Positions 1-10,565 of a stretch of 64,000 nucleotides of DNA are shown here, one piece after another. The first letter of the stretch is position 1; each line of letters begins with the position of its first letter. The stretch covers positions 2,606,501 to 2,670,500 of the forward strand of contig OU015660.1 in the NCBI GenBank assembly GCA_907165275.2, written 5' to 3'. The notes below the pieces were generated by a model, which saw only the letters and a list, made by a program, of their open reading frames with translations, was not told where the DNA came from and did no database searches. Both the position numbers and the translations under genes were made by a program. This DNA is from Zygaena filipendulae. Lineage: Eukaryota; Arthropoda; Insecta; Lepidoptera; Zygaenidae.

Positions 1-24
1 ATACGGGCTTGACGGATGGGGGCT

Positions 25-230
25 AGGAAAATAAAGTGAAAGAATTTTCCGTCACGACCGTTTCTACACTGCGCCAGTTAAAGGTGCGCGCTTATTGGTT
101 AATGGTTTTGAAGCGAAGCATTCTTTACGGACCTTCGGAGACGGGCTTTCTTTCCGTGCTAAGCATGAGATCGTTATTGGCACCGTGGCATTCTCTGCCA
201 GTCGACCTTCAAGATTTGCAAGATTGATTG
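25..230. repeat. Interspersed repeat, shared with 9960-10110
   Basis: The stretch tttccgtcacg...gcgccagttaaaggtgcgcgcttattggtt recurs in diverged form at 9985-10045 (tttccgtcacggcgcgacg...gttgcgcgcttattggttt). It is a transposon-like fragment of unknown class. Short open frames here are not convincing genes. Confidence 0.45.
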
Positions 231-514
231 TTATGATCCATAATACAAATATGATGTATTACAAATATGGTAGGGTCAGTTCTTCCCATAGTACATTTTA
301 TAGAATACACTCTTACCATTGACCTCTAAAATGGAAAATAACTAGAAAAGATCTCTACGAAAATATTGTGAGAATAGATTTGGATCGAAACTACGCATCT
401 ATTTTTATGTTTAATCCTACTCTTGCTTCGAAAGTAATTATTTATTTTGTTATAGGTTTATCATGGAAGAAATAAACTCTTTAATTAAATTTGTATCTGC
501 TTGTAAAATTACAG

Positions 515-741
515 ATTTAACTTATCGCTACGTCACAACCGGAACATCAACGTCAATTCTTATTTTACTGCAAGACAATACGTTTTCTAAATGGTCAAAG
601 CATTCAAATACATGGATCTGTTCGAAGAAGAAGTCTCTCGCGTGCCCTGCTAAGATCAGAATACACAACGAGCGGATCGTGTACTACAATCTCAACCATT
701 GTCACCCTAAACCTAAAATTACGTTTAATTGCTGCTGGTAA
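515..741 (+). CDS. mod(mdg4): FLYWCH terminal exon 1 (mod(mdg4)-like)
   Basis: Alternative 3' exon supplying the C-terminal DNA- or protein-binding finger of a BTB protein isoform. The acceptor is ttgtaaaattacag at 501-514. The exon starts with AT, then 74 codons and TAA. The FLYWCH finger has W33-x-C35, C43, then H61-x-H63, preceded by the hydrophobic strand ILILLQ (14-19). It belongs to a tandem subfamily with 2377, 4537 and 5945. The tail is shorter than its siblings and ends in CCW rather than the shared TxxGxFxKI-like tail, so the 3' end has diverged. An upstream Met at 463 is intronic. The common exons are not in view, so the gene assignment is inferred. Confidence 0.88.
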
Positions 742-1130
742 TTTTGTGGGAGTGGGTTAATTTATTGTTACTTATACGTTCCATTATACTATTATATGTT
801 TATCTATTATATTATCGGCATAATAATATTGTAATTATTATAATTGATTAATATTAAGTATTTCTGTATATATAATGTCTCCGTAAAATTGTAAAAACCT
901 TTAGATTATAAACGGTAAGTATTGCCGAGGTATTTGAATGCACCTTGACACAATAGGTTCGGTTTGAACTGTGGTTACAGCAGAGTCAAATGTTACCAAT
1001 TTCTTACGTACGAGAACCCACCATAACGCGTTTTCTGTCCTCCGCGTTTTACCATTATACCGTTACTTTACGAACTAACGGTTTTAACAATTTTACGTTG
1101 ATATGAATTGCTTATTGTGTGAGTGTGTAT
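742..1130 (+). other. AT-rich spacer, no gene seen
   Basis: Intron or intergenic sequence between the first exon and its dead neighbour. I see no acceptor followed by an open frame on either strand and no recognisable repeat. Confidence 0.5.
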
Positions 1131-1318
1131 TGTTTCAACAAATACACTTGGATTTGCCCCAAAAGGAAATCGCAAGCTTACCCTGTTAAAGTGGACAACG
1201 ATAATATCTTAAAGAATTGTACAGCGATCAGATCGCGTAACACTATTTTAATCATTGTCATTCTAAAACCAAATATCATGTAACTGCTGCTGCGGGTTTT
1301 GTGAAAATACTGATGTAA
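1131..1318 (+). pseudogene. Dead FLYWCH exon of the first subfamily
   Basis: Reads TWICPKRKS from 1131 like its siblings (TWICSKKKS), but the second zinc ligand is Tyr (gcttac where siblings have gcttgc). The frame is then lost. A second frame resumes with NHCHSKTKYHVT and a tail ending in TAA at 1316-1318. No acceptor AG is preserved at the expected place upstream. A missing ligand, a frameshift and a missing splice site together mean this exon copy is broken. It sits between two intact siblings, consistent with tandem duplication followed by decay. Confidence 0.8.
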
Positions 1319-1344
1319 CACAAATAGTATGATAGGGAATTTTC

Positions 1345-1620
1345 TAGTTGTTCTCAATTCACTATGACCAACAACACTCCTTGCCCATAACGCGCGTCCC
1401 AAAAACGCATTTCCAAACGTTCTAGATGCCAAAATATTAGAAATTATTATTCTTTACGCCATAAGAAACGTTTCAAATGTATTTTTTTAGAGTAAAACTT
1501 TGATTATAAAGGAAATAATAATAATGAAATAATTGGCAAACCAATAAATAAATAAATACAGCTTTTGCGGCGTCTTATCTTAACGCGGCGTGTTATGGTC
1601 ATAGTGAATAAGGGCCATGG
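1345..1620. repeat. MITE-like element, copy 1 (sibling at 60975-61300)
   Basis: Inverted ends: a left part with ccttgcccataacgcgcgtccc and a right part with cgcggcgtgttatggtcatagtgaataagggcc. A close copy lies at 60975-61300 with the fuller left end gggcccttattcag. No coding capacity seen. Confidence 0.6.
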
Positions 1621-1989
1621 TGACAAATGGGACATTCTCCAAAGAAGACATTCGATGCGACGATAACTAGTATTGACTCGTATGGATAATATTGCGAACA
1701 TTAAAGTGGATGAATGTACGTAGCTACCTCTATGTATAATCCCACTTCTGATTTGAAAATAATTGTAAAATATTTCTTATTGGATCAAAGTGTGTATTGT
1801 GTTTTTTTAAATTATAATTAATTGGCGTTACCTTTTAAATAAAATAATTCTAAAACGCATTTACATGTTTATTTTAATACCTAACTGATGCCTGTGGGCC
1901 CGCTCACGTTCGTTACCTATACATCACCATAAAACATCTGTATGGGTTACGGCATAGGACATCACGCGGATGGCTACACGGAATCGGAC

Positions 1990-2230
1990 CAGAGGGGCTA
2001 TTATGTAACTTTGGTTTCTATAATTTTTCGGTTTCAATCAAAAGCATGGCGGTTTTGCCAATATGCACGTTATGACACCTACAACATCTAGTAATCATCC
2101 AAAATAAACATACTTTAAAAGTTAAAACTGTCTCAACATGATTAATTGATTAATTAATCACAAAATCGCTATTTTTCTGATTGAAACTGAAATATGATGG
2201 CAACAAAAGTTACATAATTGCCCTGCAGGT
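1990..2230. repeat. MITE with gctattatgtaact / agttacataattgccct ends
   Basis: Terminal inverted repeats at 1998 (gctattatgtaactttggtttc) and about 2228 (caacaaaagttacataattgccct). Diverged copies occur at 5700-5860, 23640-23860 and 54400-54560. The internal sequence carries a second, nested near-palindrome (gattgaaac / gtttcaatc). Non-autonomous; it lies in the intron just before the exon at 2377. Confidence 0.6.
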
Positions 2231-2376
2231 TTTCACAGTTGTTGTTAAATTGCAATCGGTTTACAGAAAGAGAGATTATTTCAATCGGTGCGTTCGAAGC
2301 GCCATCCAGTGTGCTTTCACAAAATCCACGTGCATTCCATTTCTATTCAATAACAATTTTTTTTTTCAAGTTGCAG

Positions 2377-2615
2377 ATTTGAATTTTCGTTACGTCAAAT
2401 CGAGGAAATCGACTCTCATTCTATTGCAAGACTATACGTTTTTCAAAACTTCAAGAGCATGCAACACCTGGTATTGTTCAAAGAAGAAGTCAATGGCGTG
2501 CCCCGCCATAATTAAGTTGAAAGACGAACGAATTGTGTTTCATGAACTCGACCATTGTCATCCTAAATCGAAATATTATGTAACTTTTGCGGGCGATTTT
2601 GTAAAAATAGGATGA
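2377..2615 (+). CDS. mod(mdg4): FLYWCH terminal exon 2 (mod(mdg4)-like)
   Basis: The acceptor is a strong T-tract ending in caagttgcag at 2367-2376. The exon begins with AT and then 78 codons to TGA at 2613. FLYWCH ligands are W31-x-C33, C41, H59-x-H61. The strand before the finger is TLILLQ (12-17). The tail after the last His reads YYVTFAGDFVKIG. It is nearly identical in layout to the exons at 4537 and 5945, with the same 78-residue length, so it is a tandem duplicate. The open frame extends upstream to 2181 only by chance through intron; the acceptor fixes the real start. Confidence 0.9.
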
Positions 2616-2659
2616 TTTGTTACTTTCCATTTTAACTAAGTAAATATTTTGACACAAAT

Positions 2660-2955
2660 GGTGAAGGGGTATAATAATCAAAATTCTATTTGGTCCGTCA
2701 GGTAGGTAGATAGTAAAAAAATATAAGACATGTATTTTTTGCTTTTTAGAATTATTGGAAAAATACTTAGATAAAACGCATTAAAGTTTAGGAGTGGGGG
2801 AGGTCGCGACGTCATAACTGTATAAAGTGTACCTAGGTGTGACGTCATCAACTCAGTGTATAACCGTTATTTTTTTATTAATACGTGTCTAGTATTTTTT
2901 ATTAATCTACAAGACTGATTAAAAAATTTAAAATCTAGTCATCATGCCCATTGGT
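2660..2955. repeat. MITE of the gatgttgacta / tagtcaacatgccc family, copy 1
   Basis: Full-length but diverged copy: aatcaaaattctatttggtccgtcagg at the left, tctagtcatcatgcccatt at the right, and two gacgtca motifs in the middle. Better copies are at 8529-8856, 28375-28716 and 61721-62046. Confidence 0.65.
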
Positions 2956-4285
2956 ATGTCATTAAAATGTTTTATTAAGAATTGAAATCGATTAAAAATA
3001 AGTATTTATGTAAATTATGTAATCCCAATTCCGCTGTGCTGTGTATTTTTTTTAAATTACGTATCAATAATGTAACCTTTCAAATAAATAATTTTTAGAT
3101 AGATTTTATTTTTAGTTAATTTTTATAATAAAATAGCTACAATATGGCGTAACTGTCAATCTTATAGCAGACATCAAATAACCCGTAATAATTAATTGAT
3201 AATAATGGTTGCCCGTGACTTCCCCCTCGTGTTATTTGGTGGAAAATAATAATAGAACAATGACAATGCGTATAAATTTAAGATATTATGTATAAAACAA
3301 AATAAAACGTTTGAAGAAACTCAAGTTCAGACAAGCAAAACCCATAGCTAGTGTAGTATTTATTATGTTATTATCTGTGCCCATAGCTAATATATTATTA
3401 TTTTAAAAATCTCAGCGTATCGATTTTTCCATGACCTCTCTCCGTTTATTTTTAAGGGTATATTTATTTATTTATGTGTGGAAGATATTGGACGAAATCT
3501 GACTGAAACTAAAGTTCCGGTCAGACAATTTGTCTTTAATTCATCACGAACACAATCTGCTCCCTTAGCCAAGTTGACATTCTATAATCGTTAACATATT
3601 ATATTAAACGAACGAATCTTCATGTCACGTGGTCACGTAATAACGTCCAGTCAATAGATACATAGGTACTGTTTTGCGTTACTACGAGACAAAGATTCCG
3701 TTTCTTAGTTTTCTGTACATTAAAGATTATAGACTACGTCATCTTGTCTAAGAGGCTGTTTAAGGGAAGAGATGCTATACCAATGAGTGCGACAGAGGCA
3801 ATAGTGCTAGTGTGCTTCACATGAGCGGTGCAGCAGATAATAATTAATAGTTAATTTACCTTACCTATTAGTTTTTATTCTAGAACTTACACGGTTTTTT
3901 TTTAAGTGAGCGCGATTGGCTATATCCAAAACTATACTTACGAGGAATAGCGAAAAATGCTCAAAGGACTCTCAGGGCCGATGTTGATTTCTAAAACTGC
4001 ATAGGTATTCGGGTATTAAAATATTTTTCGAACCCTTTGATTTAGAAAAATAAAACACTTATTAGCTAGCGGGCGTCCATTAATCACGTGAGGCTCGAAA
4101 GGGGAGGAGGGGTTCGGAAAAAATCACGAAGTATCACAGGGGGGGGGGGGGGCAGACAATGAGATATCACGTGTATTTATTTTTCGTTGAGCGCACGATT
4201 TCTAAACCTATCAGCGGCGCGTGGCGTGGCCTCGACCCTGTAGTAAAGTAATTGCAGTTAAATACAAAACTATACCGGAAAGGTC
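2956..4285. other. AT-rich spacer, no gene seen
   Basis: About 1.3 kb with no acceptor-linked FLYWCH frame on either strand. It contains a 14-base G run (4140-4153), which is the only striking feature, and probably decayed repeats. Confidence 0.45.
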
Positions 4286-4289
4286 TCAT

Positions 4290-4490
4290 TTCTAATGGCT
4301 CCACTACATTATCGGCGAGTACAGACGATTATACGCGAGCACGATAGTGTAGAGGGCATACTCGGCTGTACTCGTCGATCATCGTCTATGATCGCCTGCG
4401 ACCCGTGAAAGGGGATGCCTGTGATCGCGTTGAGGTGTCCAACCGCCGATCACACGATCAACGATCATCGGAGATAATGTAGTGCAGGCA
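4290..4490. repeat. Putative MITE with ctacattatc ends
   Basis: The left part ggctccactacattatcggcg and the right part cggagataatgtagtgcaggc form inverted ends around a GC-richer core rich in gatcatcg and cgatcatcg words. This looks like a small non-autonomous DNA transposon just upstream of the acceptor at 4537. Confidence 0.5.
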
Positions 4491-4536
4491 TAAGAACTCT
4501 ATACTAATTTATTTGGTTTCACATTTAATATTGCAG

Positions 4537-4775
4537 ATCTAGGTTGTCGTTTCGTCAAATCAGGAAAGTCAACTTTGATTCTATTACAAGGCTATACGTT
4601 TTGCAAACGTTCAAAAGCATCGAACACTTGGATTTGTTCGCAGAGGTTGTCCCTAGCTTGCCCTGCTAAAATTAGGATTGAAAACGAACAAATTGTGTTT
4701 CACGACCTCAACCATTGTCATTCTATACCCACTTATCATGTGACTTCTTCTGGTGAATATTTAAAAATTATATGA
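4537..4775 (+). CDS. mod(mdg4): FLYWCH terminal exon 3 (mod(mdg4)-like)
   Basis: The acceptor is cacatttaatattgcag ending at 4536. AT then 78 codons, TGA at 4773. Ligands W31-x-C33, C41, H59-x-H61; strand TLILLQ at 12-17. It differs from siblings by QRLS in place of KKKS between the two cysteines and by IPTYH after the last His. A possible poly(A) signal, aataaag, lies about 110 bp downstream (near 4886). Same subfamily as 515, 2377 and 5945. Confidence 0.9.
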
Positions 4776-5091
4776 AGATTGTTATAATTTCTGGCGCACC
4801 CTGATAGAATAAGTAACCATTAAATCGTGTCTTACAATCTAACTAATTAAATTGTAGATAAATAGTTGGATCTCAGTTGAAGAATTAATAAAGTCTAAAT
4901 ATTAAATTAAATAATAATAAATAATAATATAATTTTATTTCAGACATGAATATCCATAGATTATTAGTATATTAAAAGTTAATATTATTATTTTTTTTTC
5001 AGAATACATTGATTGTTACATCTCACGATAAACCAATCCGTGTCACAATAAAAATGCTGTGTTATGTATTTAATAGTAATCCTACTAATAT

Positions 5092-5270
5092 TATAAAATA
5101 ATGTGAATGTTTGGATGTTTGTTACTCAATCACGCAAAAACGGCTGAATGGATTTGGATGAAACTTGCACGTTGTCAGGGGTACAGAGAAGGACTTAGGG
5201 TACTTTTTATCCCGGAATTTCCGCGGGAACTCCGAAATTACCGCGGGTGAAACCGCGGGGCACAGCTAGT
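5092..5270 (+). repeat. Helitron-like non-autonomous element
   Basis: Ends in a hairpin (ccgcgggtgaaaccgcgg) followed by ggcacagctagt, a Helitron-type 3' end (stem-loop plus CTRR, here CTAG before T). The body contains the family words cgttgtcaggggtacagagaagga and tactttttatcccgg. At least 20 fragments of this family occur in the window. Confidence 0.65.
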
Positions 5271-5404
5271 AACATAGTAATTTACACAGCAAACATGACA
5301 CATTCACTCGAGTTTCGATTTAAAGATTGTTACCGACCAAGGCTGTGTTCGTAAAGCGAAAATGTTCAAAGAAATTGCTACTCGCCCCTAGTAGATAACA
5401 CCCA

Positions 5405-5594
5405 CAACAATCTAAATAAACCTGACTGACTCATCTATCAACGCACAGCCGAAACTACTGAACGGATTTCGCTGAAATTTGGCATACAGATAGTTGTAAT
5501 AACGTAGGCATCCGCTAAGAAAGGATTTTTGAAAATTCGAATTCCTGCGGGATCTCCGAAATTTCCGCGGGTGAAACCGCGGGGAACAACTAGT
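5405..5594 (+). repeat. Helitron-like non-autonomous element
   Basis: Second, more diverged copy with tttccgcgggtgaaaccgcgggg and aacaactagt at the 3' end, about 130 bp after the previous copy in the same orientation. The antisense frame across 5412-5750 reads through the element and is not a gene. Confidence 0.6.
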
Positions 5595-5689
5595 AATTTT
5601 ATAATAGTTTATAATAGTATTTTGCTGTGAGTCGTATGACGAAGAAACTATTCCACGTAATGAAACCGAGTTTTCAGTTGCTTTTGTTT

Positions 5690-5860
5690 CGTTGCGATCT
5701 GAGGGGCTACTTATTATGTAACTTTTGTTTCTATCATTTTTCAGTTGCAATCAATAACATGGCGGCTTTGCGATTGCAATATGCACGTTTTGACACCTTC
5801 AAATTACAATGGGTGTCCCACGAAATGCACGCAAGTGAAGCTACGGACTACGATATTTGC
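5690..5860. repeat. MITE fragment, gctattatgtaact family
   Basis: Contains ggggctacttattatgtaacttttgtttctatcatttttcag and tgcacgttttgacacc, shared with 2005-2080 and, inverted, with 23750-23850. Confidence 0.55.
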
Positions 5861-5944
5861 TTAGAACTTTTTAGTTATTTAATGTAATTAATTGTCAACT
5901 AGTTGCTAATGCTAATTCATTTCGTGACACATTCAATATTACAG

Positions 5945-6183
5945 ATTTAACTGTACGCTACGTCACATCAGGAACGTCAACATTGATCCTACTGCAAGAC
6001 CACACGTTTTGTAGATGGACGAAACGATCGAATATTTGGATTTGCTCGAAGAAAAAATCTCTGGCGTGCCCCGCTAGGATCAGGATAAGAAACAATCGAA
6101 TAGTGTCGTACGATCTCAATCACTGTCATTCTAAATCCAAATACCATATAACTTCTAACGGTGTTTTTCTTAGAGTCCCCTGA
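5945..6183 (+). CDS. mod(mdg4): FLYWCH terminal exon 4 (mod(mdg4)-like)
   Basis: The acceptor is cacattcaatattacag ending at 5944. AT then 78 codons to TGA at 6181. Ligands W31-x-C33, C41, H59-x-H61, strand TLILLQ. The tail ends SNGVFLRVP. The start (LTVRYVTSGTST) is closest to the exon at 515 (LTYRYVTTGTST), while the tail resembles 2377 and 4537, so this copy may be the least altered of the subfamily. A possible poly(A) signal (aataaa) lies at about 6222. Confidence 0.9.
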
Positions 6184-6329
6184 ATGTAAACGTGCTTGCG
6201 TTCTAATTGTGAACATCAAAGAAATAAATACATAACCGATTATTTATTTAAACATTAATTAATATTTTTAATCAAACAAATACAATAGAATAAAAGTTTA
6301 TTTGGTATATCTCGGAATACCCGCGGGAT

Positions 6330-6512
6330 CTCTGAAAAAAACGCGAAAGTAACTCTGTCTGTCTGTCTGTTATGCTTTCACGCCTTAACGGCTCAACCGA
6401 TCACCACGAAATTTTGTATATACATTGCCAGGGTATAGAGAAGGACATAGAGTACTTTTTGTCCGGAATCCCCGCGGGAACTACGAAATTAAGGCGGGTG
6501 AAAGCGTGAAGA
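6330..6512 (+). repeat. Helitron-like fragment
   Basis: gtctgtctgtctgttatgctttcacgccttaacggctcaaccgatc through aattaaggcgggtgaaagcgtg. The terminal hairpin and CTAGT are eroded. Confidence 0.55.
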
Positions 6513-7037
6513 TTTTTGAGTTAGTTCTCTTCCATTCTAAAAGGGTGCTACGAGTTATGCATTTTTGATGATGTCGCAAACCCCGCTAACATCATTCAAT
6601 AACTCAATAGGTTCACCTCGGCTTTAGCAACGATGGCAAAATTGACAACGATGTTATCCACTGGATCGATGAAATGGAGAAAATTAACTGATGTAATGTT
6701 GTATTGATCAGGTCCTCTACATATTGTCTATGCTCTTTTTTAATTCACGATGTAGTCTACGGTTGCGAAGAACTCAATCGTAAACTATTGTGAAGCGCCC
6801 TTTGTGATGTTAACAATAATAATAATAACATTTATTTAAGGCCACAAGAACCCATAGGACCCATAAAAACCCCATATTACATTTGCCATTACATTTACAT
6901 TACATAAAGTTAAAATAAAATAAAATTACAATAAAATAAGTTAAGTCATTCGTCATTCATTTATTGCCATAAATGAATGACGAATTAAATATTGTATATT
7001 TTTACATGACTACATATTTATAAACCTTTCATTGCAG

Positions 7038-7282
7038 GCCTCGGTTATGAAATTTTGGAGCGTGCAAACAAAAAACCTGTAATATTGATAAAGAATCATA
7101 CTTTCGGGAAAACCACTAGCGATGGCAGATATTGGAACTGCAGCAAGAAATCGACCCTGAAGTGCCCAGCGAAGATACGGTTTGACAGGTTTGGGACGCT
7201 GGTCTTCCAGCATCTATTGCATAACCATGCCCCACCTAATTTCGTCAGAAATGGTAGATGTATCATACTAACGTCCGATTAA
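7038..7282 (+). CDS. mod(mdg4): FLYWCH terminal exon 5 (mod(mdg4)-like)
   Basis: The acceptor is aaacctttcattgcag ending at 7037. GC then 80 codons to TAA at 7280. Strand PVILIKNHTF (13-22), then W32-x-C34, C42, H61-x-H63, and a 17-residue tail. The core SKKSTLKCPAKIRF resembles the first subfamily, suggesting common descent, but the linker between C42 and the histidines is longer (18 residues). The Met at 7055 is not the start, because the acceptor lies in frame upstream. Confidence 0.88.
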
Positions 7283-7481
7283 TTTTTTTTTTAGAAAACT
7301 TATTGAAGTGTTCCTATTGTTTTTAAGCAAACAGTATTCCGTACAACAATGTAGTTACTTGAAGTGAAGCTATATGGTCGCACATTCGCCCTATTTTAAA
7401 GCATTCAAAGGCCAAGGGTTAAATTTTATCCGTCTGTTTTGGCGTGCCACGAGATGTACTCGTGCAGTAGGGATACGTAGT

Positions 7482-7519
7482 AGCTGAATGACGTCAGCAC
7501 ATCGTGACGTCATTCAGCT
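7482..7519. promoter_or_regulatory. Perfect 15-bp inverted repeat with tgacgtca cores
   Basis: agctgaatgacgtca at 7482-7496 and its exact reverse complement at 7505-7519, with an 8-base loop. Each arm carries most of a CRE/ATF site (tgacgtca). It may be a hairpin or a paired factor-binding site, or the end of a small element; function unknown. Confidence 0.4.
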
Positions 7520-7526
7520 TCATACT

Positions 7527-7740
7527 GAAAATAGCTGTCCCGCGCGATTTCACCCGCGATAATTTCGGGAATTCTGGAATACAATATAGCCTATTTTACT
7601 CAAGGATAATGTAGCTTTTTAATGGTGAAAGCATTTTTAAAATCGGTCCATTATTTTTTGAGTTAAATCGTAACAAACAAACATAAAATCTAATCTTTCC
7701 TCTTTATAATATTGAGATAGATATAGATAAAAAAAGATTT
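7527..7740 (-). repeat. Helitron-like copy, antisense
   Basis: Begins atagctgtcccgcgcgatttcacccgcg, the reverse complement of the family 3' end, then aatcggtccattattttttgagttaaatcg of the body. Confidence 0.55.
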
Positions 7741-7924
7741 ACACGCGTTTAATAATGTTGGGTGATCGTAGCAAACTACTTTACAAAAACCGTACCTATG
7801 CTCAAAACTTTCTAATTTATTGACATGACCATTAAATTTATAAGAAGGGAAACGCGCTTCATTACATTAATGACACGTCAGATTTACAAGCGCTTTTTTA
7901 AAAGCAATTCTAATTTTATTGCTA

Positions 7925-8120
7925 ATCAGCCGTGCCCTGCGGTTTCACCCCGTGGTTTCACCCGCGTGAGTTTGGGTATTCCCGCAAGAACTCCAAAGTA
8001 GCCTAATTTACTCCTTATAACATCAGCTAGGTATAATTAGCAGTGAAAGTCTTGTCAAAATCGGTCCAACCGTTTCGGAGATTCACCCGCGTGAGTTTCA
8101 GAAATCCCGGAGGAACTCTA
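7925..8120 (-). repeat. Helitron-like copies, antisense, overlapping
   Basis: agccgtgccctgcggtttcacc followed by cgtggtttcacccgcgtgag, then aatcggtccaaccgtttcggag and a second cacccgcgtgagtttc. This looks like a copy nested in or joined to another. Confidence 0.55.
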
Positions 8121-8528
8121 GACTTCTTTTATTCTTCTTCTGGGTAACTAATAATAGATACTATGCTATATTTTTACTAGAAAATGTGCTCTATGACAAA
8201 TTCTCAACTTTTTTTTATATACTTACATAATACATAAATACATTCGCCGTAATATTTCTTTCGTTTGTGTGTATTAATTTGGGTGTTGCTTATGTTATCC
8301 GAACTTAAATTTCAAGTTCTCGTTGCTAGTACCTACACTGTATCGTGTCAGTTTTTGATCATGATATTATGTACCCATTACATATGTTGTATAGTCAGAT
8401 ATTGTGAGATAGTTTTAGAAGTTTGTATATTTTTGTGTACTATTTACTTACATAATAAAAATTAAACCCAAATTTTTATCTTTATATTTATTTCTTTGTT
8501 TCGAATGTTGCCTAGATCTTTTAATAGG

Positions 8529-8856
8529 GATGTTGACTAGGTACTATTGAAAATCAAAATTCTAATTAGTCCGTCAATTAGAAAATAAAAAAACAATAGA
8601 CACGTATTTTTTGCTTTTTTAAATAAATTAAAATATACAGAGATAATGCGCATTAAAGTTTAGGATGAGGAGGTCGTGACGTCACTAACCGCAAAACCGC
8701 CATACAAACTGTCAGAATAGTGACGTCACGCGAAATTTCAACTCAATATATTGCCGTTATTTTTTGATTACGTAAAAAAAGAAAAAAATACGTGTCCAAT
8801 ATTTTTAATAATCTACAAGACGGACAAAAAAATAAAAATTAGTCAACATGCCCATT
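8529..8856. repeat. MITE of the gatgttgacta / tagtcaacatgccc family, copy 2
   Basis: Well-preserved copy: gggatgttgactaggta...attagtccgtcaattag at one end and acaagacggac...agtcaacatgccc at the other, with tgacgtcac palindromes inside. About 328 bp, non-coding. Confidence 0.75.
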
Positions 8857-8867
8857 ATAAGATACTA

Positions 8868-9060
8868 TAGCTGTCGTCTCCCGCAGTTTCACCCGCGGTT
8901 GATTCGGATTTGCCCGCGGCAATTCTAGGATGAACTATACGTATAAACCTTACTTTTGAATCACTATCTGTAGGTGAAAGCCGCATGAAAATCCGATCAG
9001 TAGTTTTTGAGTTTATCGCGAACAGACAGACAGACATGCTTCGGAGTACTTTGTTTTATA
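8868..9060 (-). repeat. Helitron-like copy, antisense
   Basis: tagctgtcgtctcccgcagtttcacccgcgg at the left, and cagacagacagacatg at the right end. Confidence 0.55.
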
Positions 9061-9229
9061 ATGGTGATAATGTCAGATATCAACTTTAATTACCTATATG
9101 AAATAAGCAAAAAATTACACCATTTTCAAGAGTTCCGTTGTCTCCTTCCGAAACTAATCATCAGATTTATATGAAATTTAAATGGAACCATTTCGCAAAT
9201 CCGTCTGTATATGACGGAGTTATACATAA

Positions 9230-9600
9230 AAAATATATATAAATATTCTAATTGATAAACTCCTCCATTTTGGAGTCGGTTAAAAATTATTAATATTTTA
9301 GGTAGGTACGTAAAATTTTCTAAATTGCTATACAATAATCGTTCACAACAATACTGTCACCGCGCGCTAAGTACCTACATACATACCTAGTACTAGTAGT
9401 TCTTTTTAACCGACTCCAGAAAAGGAGGAGGTTCTCAATTCGACTGTATGTTGTTTTTTTTTTTCAACCTTTTTTTTCTGTGATCTGTCCATACTTTGTA
9501 TAATAAACAAAATGGCAAAGTGCCAAAAACATACATACAGCCGGACACAGAATCTCCTCCTTTTTGGAAGTCGGTTAATGAAAAGTAGCGCTCATACACC
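9230..9600. repeat. Repeats of the accgactccaaaaggaggagg family
   Basis: Three ends are visible: ctcctccattttggagtcggtt (9260), aaccgactccagaaaaggaggagg (9410) and ctcctcctttttggaagtcggtt (9553). The same family forms the larger element at 45908-46815. Confidence 0.55.
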
Positions 9601-9699
9601 TTTATATATCTCGGGTGTAATCATTATTATTATTATTTATTGAAAAAAAAAAAAAAAAAAACAGGCAAGTTGTAAACTCTTTTTTTTATTTACTTACAG

Positions 9700-9905
9700 G
9701 CAAAGTCATGCTGTCGCAAGACGGTGAGATATTGATGAAGCTGGGTGATTTCACATTCACTAGGGAACGTTCGATAGACGACAAATACTACTGGACGTGC
9801 TACACCCACAACAGTGGGTGCCCAGCCACCGTTTGTACCGACGGCGACGACTTGCTCTATGCAAAGAACCTACATAATCACCCGCCTACGGAATTCTTCG
9901 TGTGA
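9700..9905 (+). CDS. mod(mdg4): FLYWCH terminal exon 6 (mod(mdg4)-like)
   Basis: The acceptor is a T-rich tract ending ttacttacag at 9699. GC then 67 codons to TGA at 9903. Strand EILMKLGDFTF (9-19), W31-x-C33, C40, H58-x-H60, short acidic linker TDGDDLL, tail PPTEFFV. It is the shortest + strand member and is not close to any neighbour. Preceded by a long A run (9645-9660). Confidence 0.88.
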
Positions 9906-10474
9906 CGACCATACATCAAGGAATTAACGAGCTTATTTTTAGAACGAAGTTGTTTATCGCACGGTACGGATGGGAGTAAAAATTCCTTTTCCGTCACGGC
10001 GCGACGTCTTAGGCGCGCCATAGAAGTTGCGCGCTTATTGGTTTACCAAATCCCGCCGAACCCGGATTCTGATGAAAGACAAGTTTTCGAAACTTCGTTC
10101 TAACCGAGTGTTCCACGACACTCACGCATTTTTTTTTTACTAAAGTTACGACACCGGAATGAACGGATAGCACAACCTGTAGTTTTCTATTTGTAATCTG
10201 TAGATGTGAATGAGAAAACAAATAATAAAAAATTCAAAGTTATTGTAAACGTGAAATAGAATTACTTTCAAACAAAATTCGCTATACAAACGCCGTTTGG
10301 GTAACGAATGGAAACTATGTATACATAGATATATTTATGAATTTGTACCTACAAGCTGTTTCCTGTTGTTTAGTTTCGTGTTCCAGCTAATTCATTTCAT
10401 GGAAAATCACGAATTTGCTAAATGCGTAACGTCACGTATTTTTCCCTTTTTACTCTAGTTTTTTTTTTTACTAC

Positions 10475-10565
10475 TACACACAGATCTTCTTGATCCCACA
10501 CTAACAATATAGCTATACAGCACTAATAAAGCTTCTTTTCGTGGAAACCAAGCAAACATGAAATC
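10475..10565 (-). repeat. SINE fragment, antisense (sibling of 24095-24435)
   Basis: cacagatcttcttgatcccacactaacaatatagct...cgtggaaaccaagcaaac matches in reverse the body of the SINE at 24350-24430 and 57830-57900. Confidence 0.55.

Noticed and set aside
4140..4153. G-quadruplex-like G run
   Set aside because: A single run of 14 G is more likely a homopolymer slippage tract than a regulatory structure.
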